38,757 nt of DNA, taken from contig JBAZLD010000013.1 in the NCBI GenBank assembly GCA_041650475.1, positions 1-38,757 on the forward strand, in the 5' to 3' direction. Within the stretch, counting starts at the first letter, position 1, and every line of letters starts with the position of its first letter. The notes under the pieces are model-generated. The model saw only the letters and a program-made list of their open reading frames with translations. It did not search any database and was not told where the DNA came from. Shown here in pieces: positions 1 through 6,323 of this stretch. The translations under genes and the position numbers were made by a program. The DNA is from JAIPGX01 sp041650475. Lineage in GTDB: Bacteria; Babelota; Babeliae; Babelales; UASB340.

Positions 1-470
1 GCTATGATTATATTTTTTGCATTTTGTGATTTTACATATTTAATTGCAGCCTTTATTGTTGATCCTGTTGCAATACCATCATCGACTAGAATTACAATTT
101 TGTTTTTCAGATTTAATGATTCTTTCCCTGCTCGATAAACTTTTAAACGTCTTTGGGCTTCAAGTTTTTCTTTTTCGATTTCTTTATCTATATAACTTTG
201 TGCTATACCCATGCTGTTTATTAAATTTTTGTCTAAAACAGCTTGGCCATCTTGGGTTATTGCACCGATTGCAAGTTCGGGATCCACCGGAGAACTAATT
301 TTTCTTGGTGCAATAATATCTAGTGACAAATTTAAATTTTTTGCAATTGCTTCTGCTGTAATAATGCCACCTCGTGCAAGGCCTATAACAATAGCATTTT
401 TATTATCTTTATAATTTTTTAATTTTTCTGAGAGCAGTTCTCCTGCCTGCTCTCTATTTTCAAAAATCAT
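1..470 (-). CDS. Predicted phosphoribosyltransferase (COG1926-like), 3' end cut by window edge
   Basis: The minus strand reads without a stop from an ATG at 470 to the window edge, about 156 codons, so the C-terminus is missing. The start reads MIFENREQAGELLSEKL, followed by a GLARGGI loop. Near residue 130 is the type I phosphoribosyltransferase PRPP-binding motif VILVDDGIATGSTI, with two acidic residues before the small-residue loop. The conserved middle stretch with APRKISSPVDPELAIGA matches the COG1926 group, often annotated as predicted or hypoxanthine-like phosphoribosyltransferase. The natural substrate of that group is not established, so no nucleobase is assigned. AAGAG just upstream of the ATG is a plausible ribosome binding site. 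The gene is divergent from the pentapeptide/UPRT reading frame, which also contains a PRTase domain. Confidence 0.85.
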   Translation of the reverse strand, partial: MIFENREQAGELLSEKLKNYKDNKNAIVIGLARGGIITAEAIAKNLNLSLDIIAPRKISSPVDPELAIGAITQDGQAVLDKNLINSMGIAQSYIDKEIEKEKLEAQRRLKVYRAGKESLNLKNKIVILVDDGIATGSTIKAAIKYVKSQNAKNIII

Positions 471-665
471 TTTGGCTCTTAAATATTTGTAAAGATTTAA
501 ATTATAATTTTTTACCTAAAAATAAATTTATAATATTTTTATAAAGAAATAAGCAATTGTTTTAATAAAAAACCCTTTAAAGAAAATTCTAGAACAAGAT
601 CTTGGTGTAATATTTCGTAAACAAGTAAATTGTTTTTTGTTTGAAAAAATAATTTAATTTATTTT

Positions 666-719
666 AGACTCTAATTTTAATAAAACTGGATTTGATTTTT
701 TATATAAAAATTGGAGTCT
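666..719 (+). promoter_or_regulatory. 5' leader hairpin that pairs the ribosome binding site
   Basis: Bases 666-678 (AGACTCTAATTTT) pair with 707-719 (AAAATTGGAGTCT) over 13 positions with one G-U wobble, leaving a 28-nt AT-rich loop. The right arm contains GGAG at 713-716, the only Shine-Dalgarno candidate for the ATG at 721, so the folded mRNA would hide the ribosome binding site. This suggests translational control, for example a thermosensor-like switch. The pairing is seen in the sequence; the regulatory role is inferred. No poly-T follows, so it does not look like a terminator. Confidence 0.5.
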
Positions 720-720
720 T

Positions 721-1992
721 ATGAAGATTTTTTTAATATCTTTATTATCTATATTTTTATTTTTTAACAATCTTTGTGCTTATAATTCGACAAATTTAGC
801 TGCAGTTCAGGCATTGGACTTAAAATTAAGAACTACAAACCCGACAGAAACAGACCGAAATTTACAAGGATTTGATTTAAGTAGTGCAGATATGACGGGA
901 CTTTTTTTGAGTGGCGCATATTTGCAAAACGCCAATTTGAATGGTGCAATACTTCAAGGTGCTGATTTGGGTGGCGCAAATTTAAGTAGTGCAAATTTGA
1001 GTAATGCAAATTTGATTGTTACCAATTTAAGCGGTGCGAATTTAAATGGTGCCAATTTAACTTTGGCAGATTTAAGTGGTGCTTATTTAGTTGGATCTAA
1101 TCTTCAGGATGTAAATTTAACAAGTGTTACTATGTTGGGAGCTGATTTGACTGGTGCCAATCTCGGAAATGCAAATTTAAGTAATTCAGTTTTAAATTAT
1201 TCATATTTTTTGGGAACTAATTTAAAAGGTGCTAATTTGACTGGCGTTAACTTAACCAATGTGCTTTTAACCGGAGCTTATTTTGGAGGATCGAGCATAA
1301 CAAATAATAGATTTTTTATAAAAAATTTAAAATTTTTTGAAAAAATTTTAAAGAATAAATCTTTAAATAAAAAATATAGGGAGAGTTTTATGAAAGAAAT
1401 TTTGATATCTATTCTACGTAACAAAAATACTGATATGGAAAGTTTTAGAAAAGCATCATCAAAATTGGCGTATATTTTAGCAAATGAAGCTTGTCAATAT
1501 TTAGAAAAAGAAACAGAAGATATTGAAACGCCAATTAAAACGGCTTTGGGTGTAACATTAAAAAATGATATTATATTAGTTCCAATTTTAAGATCAGCTC
1601 TAGCATTATTGCCTGCATTCTTAGAATTTTATCCCAAAGCAAAAGTTGGCTTTGTAGGTTTAAAAAGAGATGAACAAACAGCAATTGCCCATTTATATTA
1701 TAAAAATTTTCCAAAAGTTAAAGAATCAGATGATGTTATTCTTTTAGATCCGATGATTGCAACAGGAGGAAGTGGTTGTGATGCCATTAAATTGCTTAAA
1801 GAAGATGGAATAAAGGAAGAAAAAATTATTTTTGTTGCAGTTATTTCTGCAAAAAAAGGCATTGAAAGAATAAAAAAAGAATTTAGCAAAGTAAGAATAA
1901 TTTGTGCTCAAAATGATCTAGAACTAAATAAAGATAGTTATATTATTCCCGGTTTAGGGGATTTTGGGGACAGATATTTTGGAACTTTATAA
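721..1992 (+). CDS. Secreted pentapeptide-repeat protein, in frame with a C-terminal uracil phosphoribosyltransferase
   Basis: The 423-codon frame starts with a clear signal peptide (residues 1-20, ending NNLCA). Residues about 48-190 are some 28 tandem A(D/N)LxG-type pentapeptides, which in this family fold as a right-handed quadrilateral beta-helix. The known role of such domains is mostly structural. Residues about 191-223 form a low-complexity K/N/F linker. From Met224 the frame becomes a full-length UPRT, described in the next entry. An exported UPRT makes little sense, and that Met has its own strong ribosome binding site, so the two halves are probably made separately. The fused frame may reflect a lost stop codon between neighbours, and a 1-base indel in the homopolymer-rich linker would restore separate genes. 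Initiation depends on GGAG at 713-716, which lies inside a hairpin. Confidence 0.75.
   Translation: MKIFLISLLSIFLFFNNLCAYNSTNLAAVQALDLKLRTTNPTETDRNLQGFDLSSADMTGLFLSGAYLQNANLNGAILQGADLGGANLSSANLSNANLIVTNLSGANLNGANLTLADLSGAYLVGSNLQDVNLTSVTMLGADLTGANLGNANLSNSVLNYSYFLGTNLKGANLTGVNLTNVLLTGAYFGGSSITNNRFFIKNLKFFEKILKNKSLNKKYRESFMKEILISILRNKNTDMESFRKASSKLAYILANEACQYLEKETEDIETPIKTALGVTLKNDIILVPILRSALALLPAFLEFYPKAKVGFVGLKRDEQTAIAHLYYKNFPKVKESDDVILLDPMIATGGSGCDAIKLLKEDGIKEEKIIFVAVISAKKGIERIKKEFSKVRIICAQNDLELNKDSYIIPGLGDFGDRYFGTL
1390..1992 (+). CDS. upp: Uracil phosphoribosyltransferase (internal start)
   Basis: This enzyme salvages uracil with PRPP to give UMP and pyrophosphate in the cytosol. Starting at the ATG at 1390 gives 200 residues, close to the usual length of about 208 for bacterial Upp. 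The start is supported by AGGGAGAG a few bases upstream. The PRPP-binding loop is LLDPMIATGGSG, and the C-terminal uracil-binding signature is GLGDFGDRYFGT, nearly the canonical GLGDAGDR.FGT. The gene is in frame with the upstream pentapeptide-repeat protein with no stop between them, so a fused product is formally possible. It ends 2 bp before the stop of the convergent VIT-like gene. The enzymatic assignment is secure; whether it is translated alone is inferred from the ribosome binding site. Confidence 0.85.
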   Translation: MKEILISILRNKNTDMESFRKASSKLAYILANEACQYLEKETEDIETPIKTALGVTLKNDIILVPILRSALALLPAFLEFYPKAKVGFVGLKRDEQTAIAHLYYKNFPKVKESDDVILLDPMIATGGSGCDAIKLLKEDGIKEEKIIFVAVISAKKGIERIKKEFSKVRIICAQNDLELNKDSYIIPGLGDFGDRYFGTL

Positions 1993-1994
1993 TT

Positions 1995-2474
1995 CTATTT
2001 TATAAAAGATTTGATAAATTCACCCAAATAATTTGTTGATAGAATTACCAAAATTCCAATTAATAAATGCTCTACTACAACATTAAACCATTTTACTCTT
2101 TTTATTTTTGCGATAAAAAAACTAAAAGATGTTAATAAAAAAAGTCCCCAAGCAATACATAAAATAATGGCAGTTTTAATGGAAAAAAGTAAAACTGGAA
2201 TAAGAAAACTTAATGCTATAATAAATTTTGATAAAAATGTAATTAATGTAGATTCCCAAATTTCTTTTTCAGAAGAATTTCCTTCAAATTCTTTTGAAAC
2301 ATGTACTCCTAGTGAATCAGATAAACCATCGGCTACTGCTATTGTTAAAATACCGCCAATAACCGCCAAAGAGGACTCGGTTCCTGAATATAAACCTACA
2401 ATTAAGCCCAATGTTGTAATTACACCAGATGTTATTCCAAAACCTAAACCTGTTTTAAAAGATTGTCTTATCAT
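1995..2474 (-). CDS. VIT1/CCC1-family membrane protein (putative Fe/Mn transporter)
   Basis: This 159-residue protein has about five hydrophobic segments. Its N-terminal half, GFGITSGVITTLGLIVGL followed by IAVADGLSDSLGVHVSKE, matches the conserved first half of VIT1/CCC1 transporters, which move Fe2+ or Mn2+ across membranes. It is shorter than typical members (about 230) because the cytoplasmic metal-binding helical domain is reduced to a short acidic segment (EFEGNSSEKEIWEST). It is the last gene of a four-gene minus-strand operon. Its ATG lies 5 bp past the stop of the previous gene, with AAGAG inside that gene's tail. Family membership is fairly safe; metal specificity is not visible. 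Confidence 0.75.
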   Translation of the reverse strand: MIRQSFKTGLGFGITSGVITTLGLIVGLYSGTESSLAVIGGILTIAVADGLSDSLGVHVSKEFEGNSSEKEIWESTLITFLSKFIIALSFLIPVLLFSIKTAIILCIAWGLFLLTSFSFFIAKIKRVKWFNVVVEHLLIGILVILSTNYLGEFIKSFIK

Positions 2475-2479
2475 GTAAA

Positions 2480-2761
2480 TTACTCTTTATTATTATTATT
2501 ATTATTATTAAACAATTTTGCTTGTAATATATAAATTATAAAAAAATAGCCTGCCAATCTCATTAAAAAAATTGCAATGGGTATTTTTACACCGAATCTT
2601 ACGTAAGTTATTAGATGTGATGCACCAAATAAGCCAAAAGCAATAGAGATAAACAGAGGGATAAGATTATTACTTTTTCTGTAATTAAAAAATCCCAAAA
2701 CAGTAATTGTACCACATAAAATTATATTTAAAAGAGTTATTGGTTCTGATAATGCTGACAT
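2480..2761 (-). CDS. Small three-TM membrane protein with an asparagine-tract C-terminus
   Basis: I do not recognise this 93-residue protein. It has three hydrophobic segments (about residues 8-24, 33-52 and 62-80) joined by short basic loops. It ends in a run of seven asparagines followed by KE, encoded by an (AAT)n microsatellite. The start is supported by AAGGGGA upstream of the ATG. It lies between yraN (20 bp upstream) and the VIT-like gene (5 bp downstream), so it is almost certainly cotranscribed with them. A role near the VIT-like transporter is possible but only suggested by position. Confidence 0.65.
   Translation of the reverse strand: MSALSEPITLLNIILCGTITVLGFFNYRKSNNLIPLFISIAFGLFGASHLITYVRFGVKIPIAIFLMRLAGYFFIIYILQAKLFNNNNNNNKE
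2488..2510. repeat. (TTA)n trinucleotide microsatellite inside a coding region
   Basis: There are seven to eight uninterrupted TTA units on the plus strand, read as AAT (Asn) codons on the minus strand at the C-terminus of the small membrane protein. Unit gain or loss keeps frame and changes only the length of the Asn tail. Confidence 0.9.
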
Positions 2762-2781
2762 AAAATTCCCCTTTTTTAAAA

Positions 2782-3141
2782 TTATTCTCCATAAAAAGCA
2801 TTTTGTATGTAATTAATGTCATACGCAAAAATCTCTTGATTGATTATTTCTACTGTTGCTACATCAAATCTTAAAATTTTGTCAATAATATTGAATTTTT
2901 GAATAAAACATTTTGCTGTTTTTATCATCTTTTTTTGTTTAGGATAAGTAACGACTGTTGAAATGGGAAAATAAGCTTTTTTTCTTGTTTTTACTTCTAT
3001 AAAAGCAATGGTTAAATCTTTTTGGGCTATTAAATCTATTTCACCAAATTTTGTCGTAAAATTTTTAGTTAAAATCTTAAAACCATTCTTAACTAAATAA
3101 TCAGATATAATGTTTTCTCCCAATTTCCCTAAATTTTGCAT
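2782..3141 (-). CDS. yraN: YraN/UPF0102 family endonuclease-like protein
   Basis: The 119 residues match the usual YraN length. The family signature runs in order: GENIISDYL at the N-terminus, then KNFTTKFGEIDLIAQ and AFIEVKTRKK. The Glu/Asp of GEID and the E-K of IEVK correspond to the PD-(D/E)XK nuclease-like core, and K52-type lysines follow. YraN is widespread and often near ribosomal or envelope genes; its cellular role is not firmly known, though a resolvase-like nuclease fold is predicted. The ribosome binding site AGGT overlaps the TAG stop of the upstream bamD-like gene (6 bp gap), implying coupled translation. Confidence 0.9.
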   Translation of the reverse strand: MQNLGKLGENIISDYLVKNGFKILTKNFTTKFGEIDLIAQKDLTIAFIEVKTRKKAYFPISTVVTYPKQKKMIKTAKCFIQKFNIIDKILRFDVATVEIINQEIFAYDINYIQNAFYGE

Positions 3142-3147
3142 TATTAC

Positions 3148-3924
3148 CTAGAAAATAAAATTAGATTTTGTACCTAATCGTTCAGCCATTCTTGTAAAAC
3201 TTGATTCTGGAAATTTGCTTACCAAAATTTCTATATTTTCATTTAATTTATTTTCGTTTTTTTGTTTTTGAGCAAGTTTGGCTTCTAAAAATAACAAACG
3301 AGCCTCGATTTCGGGATTATTATCTAAATGTTTATTTCTTAAATATTTTAAGCGATTTCCTGCAGTATCATAATCACCTTTTTTTAAATAAAAATTAAAT
3401 ATAGAAATTTCTTTGTCTATTAATTTGTGTTCACAAGTTTTTTTAATATCTAAAATATCATTTCTATAGGTTTTGAACAATGTATTATCAAGATATTCTT
3501 GGCATAAACTTATAGTTTTTTCTGTATCTGTTTGATCACATTCTATTTTTAAAGTTTGATAAAATTTAGACAAAACAGATCTATAATAAGCAAATTCAAT
3601 TTTTGGATCTGATGGATAAAATTCTTTATAATGATTATACATTTGAGTGGCGGATAATAAATTTCCTGTATTAAAATATAAATCAGCTAACATTAGCTTA
3701 TATTCAGCAATGTTTTCATTTTCAGGATACTGTGCAATTATTTTTTCTAAATTTTCTATAGCCGGATCATTCTTTTTTTGTTCTAAAAAAGAAAGTGTTT
3801 TTTGTTTTAATTCTTCAAAAGACATTTCTTCTGTTTTTTTCTCATCTTTATTGCAGCTAGTTAACAGAAATAATATTGTAATTAACGAAATTATATTTAG
3901 TGAATTTTTTTTAAAAAAAATCAT
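3148..3924 (-). CDS. bamD: BamD-like outer membrane assembly lipoprotein
   Basis: The 258-residue protein has a lipoprotein signal peptide: basic N-terminus, hydrophobic core, and the lipobox LLTSC with Cys24 as the lipidation site. The mature part is helical with TPR-like units, such as QKTLSFLEQKKNDPAIENLEKI followed by ADLYFNTGNLLSATQMY and FYPSDPKIEFAYYR. This is the layout of BamD/YfiO, the essential helper of BamA in outer membrane protein insertion (about 245 residues in E. coli). It is the first gene of the minus-strand operon with yraN, and its promoter region (3925-4039) is shared with the divergent pilB. TPR lipoproteins can be misassigned, so CpoB-like or other TPR lipoproteins remain alternatives. 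Confidence 0.75.
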   Translation of the reverse strand: MIFFKKNSLNIISLITILFLLTSCNKDEKKTEEMSFEELKQKTLSFLEQKKNDPAIENLEKIIAQYPENENIAEYKLMLADLYFNTGNLLSATQMYNHYKEFYPSDPKIEFAYYRSVLSKFYQTLKIECDQTDTEKTISLCQEYLDNTLFKTYRNDILDIKKTCEHKLIDKEISIFNFYLKKGDYDTAGNRLKYLRNKHLDNNPEIEARLLFLEAKLAQKQKNENKLNENIEILVSKFPESSFTRMAERLGTKSNFIF

Positions 3925-4057
3925 TTTAATTCTCCTAAAATTTTAGTTTTAAACCAAATTATGGCTATATTGTTTATATTGATATACAAGTAGTATATTA
4001 AAATATTGTTTAATTTTTGGCAAAGATAGTTGATATTTTATGTTTTTAGGGGAGACC

Positions 4058-5770
4058 ATGCCTAGAAAAAAAATTGGTGAAATTCTTTTAGAACATGGAG
4101 TGATAACAAATGAGCAACTGAGAATTTGTTTACAAGAGCAAGAAACGAATAAAATCTTGTTAGGTCAAATCTTAATTCAACATGGCTTTGCAACACCAAA
4201 AAATATTTCAATGGCTTTAGCGAGTCAAATTTCCATTCCATTTATTGAAAAAATTACAGAACAAATGGTTGACCCAAAACTTTTGGGAAAAGTGCCTTTA
4301 AAATTTTTAAGACAAAATGTGGTAATTCCAGTTTTGTTTGAAGGGAAAAAAACTATTGTTACTTCAAATCCAAGAGATTTGGAGCCATTAGATAATCTTT
4401 CTTTGTTAATGGGAGGAGATGTTACTTATGCTGTTTCAACTCCAAGTGCTATTAGTGATGCGATAAATAGGTATTATCCTCTTGAAAGTAGCAAGGAAAT
4501 GATGGAGGAATTAAAAGAGGCTGAGGGCAAAGAAGAAATAGATTTGGGCGAAATTGCCGAAGAAAAAGATATTTTGGAAATGGCTAACGATGCTCCAATA
4601 ATAAAATTGGTAAATCGTATAATATTTCAGGCCGTAAAAGAAGATGCTTCCGACATTCATATAGAGCCATTCGAAAAAGAATTAAGAATTAGATACAGAA
4701 TTGATGGGACTATGTATCAACGATTTTCGCCACCAAAAAGATATCAAGGTGCCATAATTTCTAGGGTAAAAATTATGGCGCAATTAAATATTGCTGAAAA
4801 AAGATTACCTCAAGATGGAAGAATTCAGATAAAGGTTGGTGATAAAGCAATAGATCTTCGTGTCTCTATTTTACCATGTAGTTTTGGAGAAAGAGTGTCT
4901 ATACGTTTGCTTGATAAGACAAAAGGTGTTTTAGAACTTGAAGCTTTAAATTTTTCTGAAAGAGATTATAAAATTATTAACAAGATGATATCAATGCCTA
5001 ATGGTATTATTTTAGTTAGTGGTCCGACTGGTTCTGGTAAAACTACAACTTTATATTCTATATTAAATAAACTTAATCAATCTGATATAAATATTATAAC
5101 TGTTGAAGATCCTGTTGAATACACTATAAAGGGTGTAAACCAGGTTCAAGTAAAAGAAGACATAGGATTAACTTTTGCTGCGGCTTTGAGATCTATTTTG
5201 CGTCAAGATCCAGATATTATTCTTATTGGTGAAATTCGAGATGTTGAAACAGCTCAAATTTCTACTCAAGCTGCGTTAACTGGACATTTGGTTTTAAGTA
5301 CGATTCATACAAACAGTGCTCCTGCTACTATTACACGTTTAATTGATATGGGAGTTGAACCATTTTTGATTGCTTCTTCTCTTGTTTGTGTTATGTCACA
5401 ACGTTTAGTTAGAAAATTGTGTGATAAATGCAAACAAACTTATTCGCCGGATCCGGATATGATAAATCGAATTGGTTTGACAAAACAACAAGCAAAAAAC
5501 ATTATTTTTTATAAATCCGTTGGATGTGATGAATGTATTCATACTGGTTATAAAGGCAGGTTGGCAATTTTTGAAATAATGGAAATTACAGATAAAATTG
5601 CACATTTGATTGTAGAAAAATCTGATGCATCTGTCATAAAGCGTGAAGCATTAAAAGAAGGTATGACAACTCTTGGTATGGATGGATTAAGATATATAAA
5701 ATCTGGTTTAACTTCAATTGAAGAGGTACTTTCTGTTGCTCATGTTGAAGAGGCCATAGAAGAGTTTTAA
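4058..5770 (+). CDS. pilB: Type IV pilus / type II secretion assembly ATPase (PilB/GspE)
   Basis: This cytoplasmic hexameric ATPase powers pilus or pseudopilus assembly. The chosen ATG at 4058 is preceded by AGGGGAGA and gives MPRKKIGEILLEHG, the usual start of the MshEN-type N-domain, so 570 residues; an in-frame ATG at 4040 has no ribosome binding site. Walker A is GPTGSGKT at residues 322-329. The Asp box is in ITVEDPVEY, Walker B in IILIGEIRDVETA, and the His box in GHLVLSTIHTN. A four-cysteine zinc module (CDKC and CDEC, about 35 residues apart) follows, as in PilB and GspE. It heads a tight plus-strand operon with a pseudopilin and tamB. Sequence alone does not separate PilB from GspE. 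Confidence 0.93.
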   Translation: MPRKKIGEILLEHGVITNEQLRICLQEQETNKILLGQILIQHGFATPKNISMALASQISIPFIEKITEQMVDPKLLGKVPLKFLRQNVVIPVLFEGKKTIVTSNPRDLEPLDNLSLLMGGDVTYAVSTPSAISDAINRYYPLESSKEMMEELKEAEGKEEIDLGEIAEEKDILEMANDAPIIKLVNRIIFQAVKEDASDIHIEPFEKELRIRYRIDGTMYQRFSPPKRYQGAIISRVKIMAQLNIAEKRLPQDGRIQIKVGDKAIDLRVSILPCSFGERVSIRLLDKTKGVLELEALNFSERDYKIINKMISMPNGIILVSGPTGSGKTTTLYSILNKLNQSDINIITVEDPVEYTIKGVNQVQVKEDIGLTFAAALRSILRQDPDIILIGEIRDVETAQISTQAALTGHLVLSTIHTNSAPATITRLIDMGVEPFLIASSLVCVMSQRLVRKLCDKCKQTYSPDPDMINRIGLTKQQAKNIIFYKSVGCDECIHTGYKGRLAIFEIMEITDKIAHLIVEKSDASVIKREALKEGMTTLGMDGLRYIKSGLTSIEEVLSVAHVEEAIEEF

Positions 5771-5807
5771 TACTATATAAAAAAATATAAAAAATATAAA
5801 AATTTAA

Positions 5808-6323
5808 ATGTTAAAAAAATCGTTTTCTATTATAGAATTTATAGTCTGTTTTTCTATAATTTTAATTTTGCTTGTTATTTCTGTGCCTAAATTTTTTATG
5901 TTCAACAAATTTATTTTAATAAATCAGGCGGACAAATTATTTAGCACTTTTTCTTTTTTACAACAAAAAGCTATTGCAAGTAATTTAACACAAAATTTAA
6001 AATTAAATTTGAAAGAGAATAGTTATTGCTATGATAATAAAATTTTTAAATTAGTAGATAATGTAAAATTTGGTTTTTTGTCAGGAGTAAAAGGCCCACC
6101 GTCAAACCCTATTAAAAATATAGATTCTGCAATAAGTTTTGAAAAAATCAATGATTTTGAATATAATGTGATCTTTTATTCCGATGGTAAAATTAAACCG
6201 GGGACATTGTATCTTGTTGATAAAGACCATAAATTTATGGCAGCGCTAACTTGTCCAATTTCACAAGTCTCTTTTATTAGGAAATATAAATACGATAATA
6301 ACAAATGGATTTGCTTAAAATAA
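5808..6323 (+). CDS. Type IV pilin-like / GspH-type pseudopilin
   Basis: The 171-residue protein starts with a short basic leader (MLKK) followed by S-FSIIEF and a long hydrophobic helix (about residues 6-28). This is the prepilin N-terminal pattern, including the Glu at mature position +5. The residue before the cleavage site is Ser rather than the usual Gly, so processing by prepilin peptidase may be atypical. The C-terminal part has two cysteines (in LTCPIS and WICLK) that could form a disulfide, and a YSDGKIKPGT segment resembling the beta-sheet region of GspH-type minor pseudopilins. It lies 37 bp after pilB with no clear Shine-Dalgarno sequence. Its last 19 bases overlap the start of tamB. 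Confidence 0.75.
   Translation: MLKKSFSIIEFIVCFSIILILLVISVPKFFMFNKFILINQADKLFSTFSFLQQKAIASNLTQNLKLNLKENSYCYDNKIFKLVDNVKFGFLSGVKGPPSNPIKNIDSAISFEKINDFEYNVIFYSDGKIKPGTLYLVDKDHKFMAALTCPISQVSFIRKYKYDNNKWICLK

Noticed and set aside
44..414. Two plus-strand open frames (84 and 67 codons) at the left edge
   Set aside because: They are antisense to the clearly coding phosphoribosyltransferase frame on the minus strand and have no ribosome binding site or domain.
2167..2478. 103-codon plus-strand frame opposite the VIT-like gene
   Set aside because: The minus-strand frame has family motifs and operon spacing; the plus-strand frame is low complexity with no ribosome binding site.
4040..4057. Upstream ATG of the pilB frame
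   Set aside because: It has no ribosome binding site and adds six residues (MFLGET) before the conserved family start, which has AGGGGAGA at 4048-4054.
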